DNA of 64,000 bases. Origin: an uncultured Eubacteriales bacterium. GTDB lineage: Bacteria; Bacillota; Clostridia; Oscillospirales; Acutalibacteraceae. The notes beneath the pieces are model-generated. The model had not been told where the DNA came from and searched no databases. It saw only the letters and a list, made by a program, of their open reading frames with translations. Below are positions 16,845 through 24,913 of this stretch, one piece after another (the first letter of the stretch is position 1; each line of letters begins with the position of its first letter). The stretch spans positions 1 to 64,000 of the forward strand of contig CAKUFK010000010.1 in NCBI GenBank assembly GCA_934647945.1. Reading direction: 5' to 3'. Made by a program: the position numbers and the translations under genes.

Positions 16845-16936
16845 ACAAAACCTCCAGAAACGGTGCCGCCGGGCAGGCGGGACCGTCGGATTTTCCTGTC
16901 CGGGGACGGAACACACTCCGGATTACAGGAATCCCG

Positions 16937-18112
16937 CTATATGACCTTCCGGCGGACGCCCGCGACGGCTTCCTCTATGAGGGCTTCGGCGTCCAAAGCC
17001 GCCTCCGCCTCCTCGAGCATAGCGAGGCGGGGCTTCGTGCGGGGATGCCGCGGGGTGAAAACGGTGCAGCAATCCTCATACGGCTGGATCGAGGTTTCAA
17101 ACGTGCCGATTTTCCGGGCGATGGCGATGATCTCCTCTTTGTCCATCCCGATGACCGGGCGGAACACCGGCAGACCGGCGGCCGCGTCGGTGCAGGCGAG
17201 GGCCGGGATGGTCTGGCTGGCGACCTGACCGACACTCTCCCCCGTGACCAGGGCCCCGCAATCCTCGGATTTGGCTACCCGGGTGGCGATCTTCATCATA
17301 AACCGCCGCATCACCAGGGTGAACAGCTCTTCCGGGCAGGCCCGCCCGATTTCCTCCTGGATATGGGTGAAGGGCACGGCGTGCAGCCGGATCCGCCCGG
17401 CATAGGCGCCCACCTGCCGGAGCAGGGCCTCCACCTTCATCTCCGCCCGCTCGCTGGTATAGGGCGGGGAAGCGAAATGCACGGCGGTCAGCTCGATTCC
17501 CCGCTTGGCCATCATATAGCCGGCCACCGGGGAATCGATCCCCCCGGAGATGAGCAGGGCGGCACGGCCGCCGGTCCCCACCGGCATACCACCGGCTCCC
17601 GGAAGCTGCGGGCCGTGGATATAGGCCCCGAAGTCCCGTATTTCGATCCAGACGGTCAGCTCGGGCGTATGGACATCGACCTGCAGGTGGGGGAACCGGG
17701 CAAGAATCGCCTCACCGGCCACACGGCAGATTTGAGGGGAGGTCAGCGGGAAGGATTTATCGGAGCGTTTGGCCTCCACCTTGAAGGTTCTGGCCGCCTG
17801 CAGCGCGGACTCCAGATAAGGCAGCGCCGCTGCGAGGATGGCGTCCATGCTTTTGGGCGCCACCCTGGCCCGGGAGAAAGCCGAAATCCCGAACACGCGG
17901 CTCACACGGGCGCAGGCCTCCTCCAGGTCGATATCGGGAGAGGCGGGTTCGATGAGGATGGTGGACTGGGCCGTCCGCAGCCGGAAATCTCCCAAAGGAC
18001 GGAGACGATGGCGCAGATTTTTGAGCAGCACCGATTCAAAGGTGCTCCGGTTGAGCCCCTTGAGGGCCAACTCTCCGTTTTTGATCAGCAGGATCTCCTG
18101 CACGTCGGTCAA
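16937..18112 (-). CDS. thiI: tRNA 4-thiouridine synthase / sulfurtransferase ThiI
   Basis: It thiolates U8 of tRNA (and supplies sulfur to thiazole in some bacteria). 391 aa. It has an N-terminal ferredoxin-like/THUMP region (LLIKNGELALKGLNRSTFE; ESALQAARTFKVEAKRSDKSF), then the PP-loop ATPase LLISGGIDSPVAGYMMAKRG, HFASPPYTSERA and LVTGESVGQVASQT. There is no C-terminal rhodanese domain, as usual in Firmicutes. The start is TTG 18112 with GGGAGGA 7 nt upstream; no in-frame ATG exists at the family start. It lies in an operon behind a cysteine desulfurase (separated by a sortase), echoing the nifZ-thiI pair of Bacillus. Confidence 0.94.
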   Translation of the reverse strand: MTDVQEILLIKNGELALKGLNRSTFESVLLKNLRHRLRPLGDFRLRTAQSTILIEPASPDIDLEEACARVSRVFGISAFSRARVAPKSMDAILAAALPYLESALQAARTFKVEAKRSDKSFPLTSPQICRVAGEAILARFPHLQVDVHTPELTVWIEIRDFGAYIHGPQLPGAGGMPVGTGGRAALLISGGIDSPVAGYMMAKRGIELTAVHFASPPYTSERAEMKVEALLRQVGAYAGRIRLHAVPFTHIQEEIGRACPEELFTLVMRRFMMKIATRVAKSEDCGALVTGESVGQVASQTIPALACTDAAAGLPVFRPVIGMDKEEIIAIARKIGTFETSIQPYEDCCTVFTPRHPRTKPRLAMLEEAEAALDAEALIEEAVAGVRRKVI

Positions 18113-18137
18113 GGGCCATTCCTCCCGTCGGGGATTG

Positions 18138-19697
18138 TTAAACGGCGCCGGAGGGATCGGGTTCGCCTCCGGACGTCGGATCGGTGGGATCTGTCGGGCC
18201 GGCCGGATCGGTGGTGGGATCCGTAGACGCGTTCGGATCGGTCGTGGATCCGTCCGGGCTGGTGGTATCCTCTGGATTCGTCGTATCGTCCGGCCCGGTA
18301 GAATCATCGGAGCCGGTCGTGTCGTCCGGGTTCGTCGTATCAACCGGCCCGGTGGTGTCGTCGGGCCCCGTCGTGTCACCCGAGGTTGTCGGATCGGTCG
18401 GCGGTCCCGCAGGATCGGTGGGGCCCGGATCGGTCGGCGGCGCGGTGCCGGTGACCGGCGGCATAGTCGGCGGCGTGGTGCCAGTGTTGTCCGAAGTGGG
18501 CGGCGTCACCGGATCCGCCGGGCCTGGGTTAACCGGATCGGTGATCCCCGGGGCAGAGGGCTCCACGTCGGGATAGGGGATTTGGAAGCCGCCGGTATAA
18601 TACGGGTGGGGTTCTTTCCCCTGGTTAACATACCATGCGTAAGGCATGATAACGTCGTCGTTAAGGTTGATGCGGCTGGTGTCCACCGAGGTGGACTCAC
18701 CCGGGCGCACCTTGCGGGCGATGACCACGGTCCGGCCATCGTCGAAGTGCACCTGGCTGGTACCGTTGCAGGTGGAAAGCATGAGCAGCTCATCGTCCGC
18801 CCGCACGTCCACGCTGTCGTAATCGTAAACCGACCGGGCGCGGATCTCGGCGACGAAACGGAGGAAATCGTTGTCGTCGGTGAAATCGGTGCGCAGATAG
18901 CGGAAGGGCTCGCCGTCGGCGGCGTCGTTGTTGACCACCATGACCGCAAAGACCTTGTAGGTCGCCTGCTCATAGATGGTGTTCATCGTCATGGTGGGGG
19001 CCGAACGGGCGTAATTCTTGTTCGGCTTGGTGATGAGCTTGTTGAGATAGGTGAACATCTGCCCGGTGCTCAGGTTGTGGCCGTAGATGATGAGGTTCTT
19101 GTTTTTGGCACCCAGGGTGATATTGTTGCGGTAATCGAAGAACAGGGCGCCCTGCTTGTTGGTCTTTTTATAGAAGTCCCGGTTGAGATAAAAATCGTTG
19201 TCGTTCGACTGGAGCACCGGATATTCGATATTGAACAGCCCTGCCGACGACTGGTAAATCAAATAGCCGCGCAGGTCGTTGTTTTCCATATACAGGCGCT
19301 TGAAATCGTCGCTCATCCCCTCGGGAAAGGGGTAGTTTTCGGAGCCCGGGGGAAGCTCGGAGGGAACGCCGGGAGTGTAAATATTCCGGATATTCTTCAT
19401 GGTGTTCTCGTATATCCCAGGCTGGATCACCATGTCGTTGAGCAGATAGGACACCGACCCGATCAGCACCAGCAGCGCCACCATGAACACGCATTTGCGC
19501 ACGATTTCCATCGCGCTGTCGCCGGCCTTGGGAATGACGCTGCCGAGCAGATCGAGGAACACGTCTTTTGCGCTGCGTTTTTTCTTGGAATGGGCAGGTG
19601 CGGCCGGTTTGGCCACCTCCGGGGGCGCAACCGCTGCCGGTGCCTCATTGGCGGAACCTTGGCCGGCCATATCCCACCGGTTGTCGTATGGCGTCAT
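18138..19697 (-). CDS. Class B-like sortase with long Thr/Pro/Asp tail
   Basis: 519 aa. A Pro/Ala/Lys-rich cytoplasmic start is followed by a membrane span at ~68-88 (VFMVALLVLIGSVSYLL). The sortase domain includes LRGYLIYQSSAGLFNIEYPV, the catalytic His in LIIYGHNLSTGQMF (codon 19077-19079), the Cys in LLMLSTCNGT (codon 18768-18770) and the Arg in DDGRTVVIARK, so the triad is intact. The final ~135 residues are low-complexity TTGPDD/TTDPT repeats, probably a wall-spanning tail, which is unusual for a sortase. ATG at 19697, AGGAGG 8 nt upstream. It should cleave a sorting signal and attach proteins to peptidoglycan. It sits between the cysteine desulfurase and thiI genes, 25 bp before thiI. 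Confidence 0.92.
   Translation of the reverse strand: MTPYDNRWDMAGQGSANEAPAAVAPPEVAKPAAPAHSKKKRSAKDVFLDLLGSVIPKAGDSAMEIVRKCVFMVALLVLIGSVSYLLNDMVIQPGIYENTMKNIRNIYTPGVPSELPPGSENYPFPEGMSDDFKRLYMENNDLRGYLIYQSSAGLFNIEYPVLQSNDNDFYLNRDFYKKTNKQGALFFDYRNNITLGAKNKNLIIYGHNLSTGQMFTYLNKLITKPNKNYARSAPTMTMNTIYEQATYKVFAVMVVNNDAADGEPFRYLRTDFTDDNDFLRFVAEIRARSVYDYDSVDVRADDELLMLSTCNGTSQVHFDDGRTVVIARKVRPGESTSVDTSRINLNDDVIMPYAWYVNQGKEPHPYYTGGFQIPYPDVEPSAPGITDPVNPGPADPVTPPTSDNTGTTPPTMPPVTGTAPPTDPGPTDPAGPPTDPTTSGDTTGPDDTTGPVDTTNPDDTTGSDDSTGPDDTTNPEDTTSPDGSTTDPNASTDPTTDPAGPTDPTDPTSGGEPDPSGAV
18140..18560 (-). repeat. Low-complexity Thr/Pro/Asp-coding repeat tract
   Basis: Degenerate repeats of codons for DDTTGP, DDTTNP and DPTDP in the sortase tail. 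On the plus strand the tract is rich in GGATCGGT and GTCGTC motifs. It is likely prone to slippage. Confidence 0.7.
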
Positions 19698-19763
19698 CCC
19701 AAATACCTCCTTTTGGATCGGGCCGGGTGGATCCGCACCCGGTGTCAGGGTGTGACAGACGGT

Positions 19764-20894
19764 TCAGGGCCGGCGGACAAGGGTATGATCCGCGAGCCGG
19801 AGCGCTTCCGCCAGCCGGTCCACCTCTTCGAGGGTATTGTCCCAGGAAAAGCTGACCCGCAACGCGGAGTCGATTTCACCGGCGGGCAGTCCCATCGCGG
19901 TGAGGACCGGGCTCCTTTTCCCCTTCGAGCACGCGGAGCCGCCCGATACATAAATGCCGCGCTCCGCGAGAAAATGCAGCAGGGTTTCGCTGCGCAGGCC
20001 GGGCAGGGAGAGGCTGACGATATAGGGCACCCCCTCCGGCGGCAGATGGAACACTCCAAGCGGGGACAACCTCTCGAGCAGGCGGTCCCGCAATCTGCGA
20101 TACAGGGCTTCCTGCTCCCGAAAGGGCGGGACGGCCGCAGCAGCAGCTCCAAAAGCCGCGATCGCCGGCGCCGCCTCGGTACCGGAGCGCAGGCCGTCTT
20201 CCTGCCCGCCGCCGATCTGGCGGGGAAGCAGACGGACGCCTTTTCGGACATACAGGGCGCCGACCCCCTTGGGGGCATGGAGCTTGTGACCGCTGACCGT
20301 CAGCAGGTCAACCCCCATCCGCTCGGCGGAGAGAGGGATCCGCCCCGCCGCCTGCACGGCGTCGGTATGGATCAGCGCCCGGGGGGATATCCGCCGGATC
20401 TCGGGAACCAGGGTTTCCAAAGGATGACGGGCACCGGTTTCGTTGTTGACCAGCATCACGCTGACGAGGGCCGTATCCTCGCGGCAGGCGGCCGCAATCC
20501 GTTCCACGGTCAAGGTGCCGTCCCGCTCCGGGCGGACACGCTCCACGGTCCAGCCCTCCCGTTCGAGCTGGTCGAACGCGGCGGCAACCGAGGCGTGTTC
20601 CACCGCCGACGTCACCGCATGCCGTCCCTGGCGGGCACGGGCGGCCCCGCCGCCAAGAACCGCCAGATTGTTCGCCTCGGTTCCGCCCGAGGTGAAGACG
20701 AGGCGGCCGGCCGGTGCCCCGATCAGACGGGCCACCGATTCCCTGGCGGCGGACAGCTCTTTTTCCGCCTGGATCCCCAGCGTATGCAGGGAGGACGGGT
20801 TTCCGAAGCACGCGGTCATCATCCGCACCGCGGCCTCCACGGCCTGCGGGCAGACCGGTGTGGTGGCGCTGTTGTCAAGATAAGCCTGCTCCAA
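19764..20894 (-). CDS. Cysteine desulfurase (NifS/IscS family, nifZ-like context)
   Basis: PLP enzyme taking sulfur from cysteine to form a persulfide. 376 aa. Motifs are AYLDNSATTPVCPQAVEA, FTSGGTEANNLAV, TSAVEHASVAAAF, MLVNNETGARHPLE, HTDAVQAAGRIPL and VSGHKLHAPKGVGALYVRKG (PLP lysine); the mobile-loop Cys is in GGSACSKGKRSPV. I chose the TTG at 20894 because GGAGGG lies 8 nt upstream and MEQAYLDNSATTP is the family start; an ATG at 20936 lies at the promoter. Operon context with thiI suggests it is ThiI's sulfur donor. Confidence 0.92.
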   Translation of the reverse strand: MEQAYLDNSATTPVCPQAVEAAVRMMTACFGNPSSLHTLGIQAEKELSAARESVARLIGAPAGRLVFTSGGTEANNLAVLGGGAARARQGRHAVTSAVEHASVAAAFDQLEREGWTVERVRPERDGTLTVERIAAACREDTALVSVMLVNNETGARHPLETLVPEIRRISPRALIHTDAVQAAGRIPLSAERMGVDLLTVSGHKLHAPKGVGALYVRKGVRLLPRQIGGGQEDGLRSGTEAAPAIAAFGAAAAAVPPFREQEALYRRLRDRLLERLSPLGVFHLPPEGVPYIVSLSLPGLRSETLLHFLAERGIYVSGGSACSKGKRSPVLTAMGLPAGEIDSALRVSFSWDNTLEEVDRLAEALRLADHTLVRRP

Positions 20895-20911
20895 GCCTTT
20901 GTCCCTCCTGC

Positions 20912-20932
20912 CGAATATGTAGCGAGTATTCG
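20912..20932. promoter_or_regulatory. Inverted repeat at the predicted transcription start
   Basis: CGAATA (20912-20917) and its inverse TATTCG (20927-20932), separated by 9 bp. It covers about +1 to +21 of the desulfurase operon, where a repressor could bind. It does not match the classic IscR consensus. Confidence 0.45.
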
Positions 20933-20939
20933 ACATCTT

Positions 20940-20968
20940 ATTATACATCATCTTTTCCAAAGATACAA
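20940..20968 (-). promoter_or_regulatory. Promoter of the desulfurase-sortase-thiI-CinA operon
   Basis: Minus-strand TTGTAT (20968-20963), 17-bp spacer, perfect TATAAT (20945-20940). Confidence 0.8.
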
Positions 20969-21067
20969 CCGGCAATCTCATCCCGCTTTGGGGGAGATTT
21001 CCCCTCTCCAGTGCCGGCCGATTTCAGCCCTGCCATTCCAGCTAAAACCCTGCGGTATGCCGCTCAG

Positions 21068-22744
21068 CTATCTCCCGCTGCCCTCCCGGGTGTTGATATG
21101 GAGCGTATCCCGATCGAACGCAAAGCCGTCCGGAAAATTCCCGCGGATCTCGCGGTCGGCATTGTCCGGAGCAAGGCGGACACCATTATATGTAATATCG
21201 TCAAAATACAGGTCCCGGAGCACAAAATCGGTCAGCGGGCCGCCGTCGTCGTTGCCGATGATCAGATCGATGCAACTGCCGAACACCGCCCGGTTGAGCA
21301 CCACCTCCTTGGCATGGATGGATTGGAAGTAAATATCGTGGATATAGCCGCCGTTATGCATCATGACCGTAATCACCGGACAATGGGACCGGTAAATCTC
21401 GATGTCCTGAAAATAGAGATGATGGTCCCGTACGGTGGGGTCCCGCCCCTCCATGGACACCGTGACGCAGCCCAGGTGGCGCGACCAGTCGGCCAGCGCA
21501 TATCCGACGCTGTTGTTCCGCCAGACAACATCGCTTTGATCAAACGCCGATTCGTACACTGCGCCGTACGCGATCCCTTTGTCCGTCCAAACCGCATTGT
21601 TTTCGAATACCACGTTCTTCGTCCTCACCGTGCCGGCGGAGCCGGATTTGACCTCCATGGCATCGTCACCCGTGCGGACGAAACATCCGTCCACCCGGAC
21701 GTCCGCGCAGTCGGCCAGCATCACGCCATCGGAAAATGTGCGGTAGCCCAGCAGCAGCAAATCCCGGATCTCCACCGATTCACAGCCGGTGAAACAGCAG
21801 GTCCAGTTGCAGGAGTTCAGCACCGTCAGTCCCGAAAACACCATGTTGGTCATGGAGGTGAAGGAGAAAATCACCCCCGTTCCGGCCGCTGCCTCACGAA
21901 AAGACAGATCCAGCGCAGCATGGCCGATGATGCTCACGCCGTTCTTCGCCTGCGCGCTGAAAATGTTTTCCGCCGCGGGCGTCCCGTCCTCCCGCAGGGT
22001 CAGGGGCTTGGCGATGAGCAAAACCCCCGGCTCAAAATACACCGTGACATTGTCGGCAAGGATATCGATACTGTCGATGGTATACGTGCCTGCCTTGAAA
22101 TAATAAACCGCCCCGGGCTCGGTGAACTTGAGGGCCTCCCCGGGATATTCACCCGGCTCAAAGGTATGGACGGCGCCCGCTGTATCTCCCACGGCCTCCG
22201 GAGGCTTCACCATCAAGGTCAGCGGCAGCGACGATCCATCGTCACTGCCTTCCTTGTCAAAAGTAAAGGTATAGGAGCCAAACGCCATGATATCGGCCGT
22301 CACCCGGTTCCCGTCTATCGCGGCGGATACGCCGGCGCTTTCGGGGAGTACCACCGGGTTTTTCCGTTTGCGGTCGGTAACGATTTCCACGTCCAATCCG
22401 CCTCCGGCCCAATCCAGCACCTCCACATAGGCAAAAGAATGGGGGCCGCGTGCTGTGCGTGCCATATACACCGGGACAGGCTCTCCGCAGACGGTCAATT
22501 CAAAATACGGGGAAACCACGATTCCCTGGGTGATACAGGCGTCGTTATTCAGCCCGTTTTCGTTTTCCCACATCTCCAGGAAGGCATCGTCCAGAGTATG
22601 GTCCGTGTACCGGATGCCATGGACGGCGGCGCCGTCCGCCCCCGATTGCCCCGGCTCCCTTTCAGGATGGGTACGGCACGCCGTCAAATGCATCATCAGC
22701 ACCCCCGTCAGAAGATAGGCTCCAAGCCTCACATACCGTTTCAT
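21068..22744 (-). CDS. Secreted lipoprotein with GH28-like beta-helix
   Basis: 558 aa. A lipoprotein signal peptide ends in the lipobox LTAC (Cys 23), so it is anchored on the outer face of the membrane. Residues ~200-558 form a right-handed beta-helix of the pectin-lyase/polygalacturonase type. Rungs such as SVEIRDLLLLGYRTFSDGVMLAD and DVRVDGCFVRTGDDAMEVKSG carry the GH28-like 'GDD' pair; the terminal part is IYFQSIHAKEV and LYFDDITYNGV. The ~130-residue domain before the helix resembles the beta-sandwich seen in GH49-type enzymes. A role in plant or host polysaccharide breakdown is likely; substrate unknown. ATG at 22744 with GAGGGGG upstream. It is alone on its transcript, with a hairpin in its leader. 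Confidence 0.82.
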   Translation of the reverse strand: MKRYVRLGAYLLTGVLMMHLTACRTHPEREPGQSGADGAAVHGIRYTDHTLDDAFLEMWENENGLNNDACITQGIVVSPYFELTVCGEPVPVYMARTARGPHSFAYVEVLDWAGGGLDVEIVTDRKRKNPVVLPESAGVSAAIDGNRVTADIMAFGSYTFTFDKEGSDDGSSLPLTLMVKPPEAVGDTAGAVHTFEPGEYPGEALKFTEPGAVYYFKAGTYTIDSIDILADNVTVYFEPGVLLIAKPLTLREDGTPAAENIFSAQAKNGVSIIGHAALDLSFREAAAGTGVIFSFTSMTNMVFSGLTVLNSCNWTCCFTGCESVEIRDLLLLGYRTFSDGVMLADCADVRVDGCFVRTGDDAMEVKSGSAGTVRTKNVVFENNAVWTDKGIAYGAVYESAFDQSDVVWRNNSVGYALADWSRHLGCVTVSMEGRDPTVRDHHLYFQDIEIYRSHCPVITVMMHNGGYIHDIYFQSIHAKEVVLNRAVFGSCIDLIIGNDDGGPLTDFVLRDLYFDDITYNGVRLAPDNADREIRGNFPDGFAFDRDTLHINTREGSGR

Positions 22745-22782
22745 CTTGTTTCCCCCTCTTTTTAAATATGGATGGCGTTACG

Positions 22783-22806
22783 GCCCGGCCGGCCAGCCGG
22801 CCGGGC
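22783..22806 (-). other. GC-only hairpin in the lipoprotein 5' leader
   Basis: Arms GCCCGGCCGG and CCGGCCGGGC (22783-22792, 22797-22806) with a 4-nt loop lie between the promoter and the ribosome site. There is no U-run, so it is not a simple terminator. It could stabilise the mRNA or slow leader transcription. Confidence 0.55.
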
Positions 22807-22824
22807 AGAGAGGATCCTAGGCCA

Positions 22825-22853
22825 ATTATACAGCCGTTTCCTCCAGGATACAA
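22825..22853 (-). promoter_or_regulatory. Promoter of the beta-helix lipoprotein gene
   Basis: Minus-strand TTGTAT (22853-22848), 17-bp spacer, TATAAT (22830-22825). Confidence 0.75.
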
Positions 22854-22944
22854 TAGACACAGTCCCTTAAAAAGGACGAAAGCCTCCGGGATCCGCCTGT
22901 CCGGCCCGGCGGCCCGGACACTTCCTCCCGCAATGGTGACAAAC

Positions 22945-22991
22945 CTGTAAAGATTGGAAGCGGGGATTGCAAATCTGTAATGGCTTTGTAA
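22945..22991 (+). promoter_or_regulatory. Direct CTGTAA/TTGTAA boxes upstream of a small-protein operon
   Basis: CTGTAA at 22945-22950 and 22975-22980, TTGTAA at 22986-22991. The spacings of 30 and 11 bp are near whole helical turns, as in OmpR/PhoB-type response-regulator sites. A TACAAT -10 lies at 23026-23031, and no good -35 is present, which fits activator dependence. Confidence 0.45.
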
Positions 22992-23065
22992 TCAAACTCG
23001 GTGGCTTTTTCCCGCCCCGCTGCGCTACAATACAGACATAGACAGACAGAAAGGAGCCGCCAGTT

Positions 23066-23461
23066 ATGATGAAGAAAGCCGCCGCCCTGTCCCGTATCCT
23101 GAAAACCGCCGCCCTGCTCACGGGCTGCGCACTGCTGTTCATCCTTCCCTTCGGCGGCCTGTCTGCCGCCGCGGAGGGCTATTGGAGCACACAGCTCAAT
23201 GACGAGGGCGAGCCTGTCATGATTTATACGTATACCGACATGGAGCCCATCACCTATCTGCCAGTCGATCCCGATGAGACGATGCTTCCCGCTGAGGAAC
23301 CCCGGCAGGCATCCGTTGATGTGGCCCTGGCCGCGGCCCCGGTGACGGCGGAGCCTGTCGAAGCCATCCCGGCAAAAGCCTCGAATCCCCTGGGCAGCCT
23401 GATTGCCGTGGGCGTCCTCTCCCTGGCCGGGCTCGCCGCCGCTTTGTACAAGGTGATCTGA
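23066..23461 (+). CDS. Small secreted/membrane protein, unknown function
   Basis: 131 aa, not recognised. Residues 1-36 form a signal peptide (KKAAALSRILKTAALLTG, then hydrophobic, cleavage near SAAAEG). The middle is acidic and Pro/Glu-rich (TYLPVDPDETMLPAEEP), and the C-terminus has one membrane span (GSLIAVGVLSLAGLAAALYKVI) directly at the end. So it is tethered outside the membrane by its C-terminus. ATG at 23066 with AAAGGAG 9 nt upstream. It is probably under control of the CTGTAA boxes and followed by a 38-codon membrane peptide gene. Confidence 0.75.
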   Translation: MMKKAAALSRILKTAALLTGCALLFILPFGGLSAAAEGYWSTQLNDEGEPVMIYTYTDMEPITYLPVDPDETMLPAEEPRQASVDVALAAAPVTAEPVEAIPAKASNPLGSLIAVGVLSLAGLAAALYKVI

Positions 23462-23503
23462 GCTTCCGCTCAAAGGAAACTCGAACAGAAAGGACGATGC
23501 GTA

Positions 23504-23620
23504 ATGAACCGTTTTCTCTGGGTTCTGCTGGCCCTGACAGCCGCTGCCGGCCTGTTCCGCCTCTTTTGCGGCCGTCTGTTCCATCGCCGCCCTATGGTGG
23601 AGACCTGGGATCAGCGCTGA
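23504..23620 (+). CDS. 38-aa single-span membrane peptide
   Basis: ATG at 23504 with AAAGGA 9 nt upstream, stop at 23620. The sequence begins MNRFLWVLLALTAAAGLF and ends VETWDQR: one hydrophobic span followed by an Arg-rich stretch. It lies 42 bp after the preceding small secreted protein gene and before a strong hairpin, so the two form a mini-operon. Function unknown. Confidence 0.6.
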   Translation: MNRFLWVLLALTAAAGLFRLFCGRLFHRRPMVETWDQR

Positions 23621-23663
23621 ATCATCCCGCCAAACCTCCTTTTCCTCCTATAGATTGCCTCGC

Positions 23664-23705
23664 CGGGAAAGCCGATTCCCCCTTGTCGGGAATCGGCTTT
23701 CCTGT
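23664..23705 (+). terminator. Hairpin ending the two small-protein genes
   Basis: 15-bp perfect stem (23666-23680 with 23688-23702) and a 7-nt loop; the U-tract is poor. Confidence 0.6.
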
Positions 23706-23797
23706 CGGGTGTCACGAATCTATAATGGACGTCCGGCCATCCGTATGATAGAATGGAGAGGCAAGGTCAACCGAAGCGCAGGAAAGGGAAACGGGAT

Positions 23798-24571
23798 ATG
23801 GGATTCTTTTCAAAAAAGAAGAAGCCGGCACCGGCACGGACCAAATCCACGGATATCGGCAGCCTGTTTCAGCAGAATCGCCGTGCCATCAGCCGGGCTG
23901 AGATCCGGGCGGCGGATATCGACCGCCAGTTCGTCAAAACCCAGACGAGGTTTTTCCTGACCGTGGGGGAAATCGACTGCCCGAGCGGGAGGATCGTGGT
24001 CTCGGACCCGCTCTGTTATCTAGCTGCCGGCAAGATGTGCCCCGAGCTCGCCATTCCCATCCCGGCCGGCCGGTATCCGGTCGAGGTTTCGATCTGCCGC
24101 AGCCCCCATATCGGCATCCGGATGTGCACGGCGAGGCTGAAGGTGCGGGACACCAAAGCCGTCCGCTACCGCTGTGCCGAACCGACGGAGGACAGCGCGG
24201 CCGCCGTGTGTTCGGATGGTGTGCCGGCCGGCTTTCCCGTGGAAGCCGGTATGATGGCCTTCTGCGACGCGCAGGTCGCGTCGGAATATCGGAATTTCCT
24301 GGGCCGGTGGTATACAGAAAATCCGGGAAGAAACCACTATGACGATTATTTTGCCGCATTCTTTGCGGAAAGCGCACGGGCACTGCCCGCCTATCAGCGG
24401 GAGGACGGCGATTTTATCGAATGGGCCAATCCGGACAGCGGACGCCGTCTGGTGATGGTGGCCTCCGGCCTTGGCGACGGGTTTTACCAGAGCTTCTGGG
24501 GCTATGATGAGCGGGACGAAATCTGTGAATTGATCGTCCCCATGGTGGATCCGGATCTGTTCGGATGCTGA
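23798..24571 (+). CDS. DUF4241-family protein
   Basis: 257 aa. The family core is recognisable: GEIDCPSGRIVVSDPLCYLA, ELAIPIPAGRYPVEVSICRS, CTARLKVRDTKAVRYRCAEPT, VEAGMMAFCDAQVASEY, DFIEWANPDSGRRLVMVASGLGDG and YQSFWGYDERDEICELIVPMVDP. A Lys-rich start (FFSKKKKPAPARTK) precedes it. No catalytic function is established for the family; it is often found near toxin-immunity or stress loci, but here it stands alone. ATG 23798 is chosen for GGAAAGGGA upstream rather than the Met 15 codons earlier. Confidence 0.85.
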   Translation: MGFFSKKKKPAPARTKSTDIGSLFQQNRRAISRAEIRAADIDRQFVKTQTRFFLTVGEIDCPSGRIVVSDPLCYLAAGKMCPELAIPIPAGRYPVEVSICRSPHIGIRMCTARLKVRDTKAVRYRCAEPTEDSAAAVCSDGVPAGFPVEAGMMAFCDAQVASEYRNFLGRWYTENPGRNHYDDYFAAFFAESARALPAYQREDGDFIEWANPDSGRRLVMVASGLGDGFYQSFWGYDERDEICELIVPMVDPDLFGC

Positions 24572-24913
24572 CCCACCCTCTGCGCCCGCCGTTTTTTAGG
24601 GGCGTCCTATTGGCCGTTTTCCTGGCTCACTCACTCTTCTTCCGGCCTCGATCGGTTATAATCCCCCTTCCCTCCGGCTTTTCAGCCGGTGCCTGGTCCT
24701 TCTCCGGCTGTTTTGCCGTTACCCCTGCGCAAAAACCGCTTTGTTACGGATGTGGCAAAATCGCCGTAGTCTTTAAGGCAATCAAAACGGGACAGCCGGG
24801 CCGCTTGACACCTTCTACTGTCCACGCTATAATAAATAGGTTTGTGCCGCTGACCGGCCGCCTTCACGGGTGCCGGTCCGTCACACCCAATCCAACCGGA
24901 GGGAGAACCGTCT
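24572..24913 (+). other. Intergenic region upstream of the FAD oxidoreductase
   Basis: No gene is supported. It contains the promoter at 24805 and, near 24677-24692, a short CCGGCTTTTCAGCCGG hairpin that could weakly terminate the DUF4241 transcript. Confidence 0.5.
24805..24833 (+). promoter_or_regulatory. Consensus sigma-A promoter
   Basis: TTGACA (24805-24810), 17-bp spacer, TATAAT (24828-24833). Both boxes are perfect. It drives the FAD oxidoreductase gene, leaving a ~75-nt leader. Confidence 0.92.

Noticed and set aside
17838..21332. 1164-codon open frame on the plus strand
   Set aside because: Runs antisense across thiI, the sortase and the desulfurase, all with clear motifs on the other strand. 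Long open frames opposite genes are expected at this GC content.
20714..22765. 683-codon open frame on the plus strand opposite the beta-helix lipoprotein
   Set aside because: The minus-strand frame has a signal peptide, lipobox and GH28-like motif; the plus frame has none.
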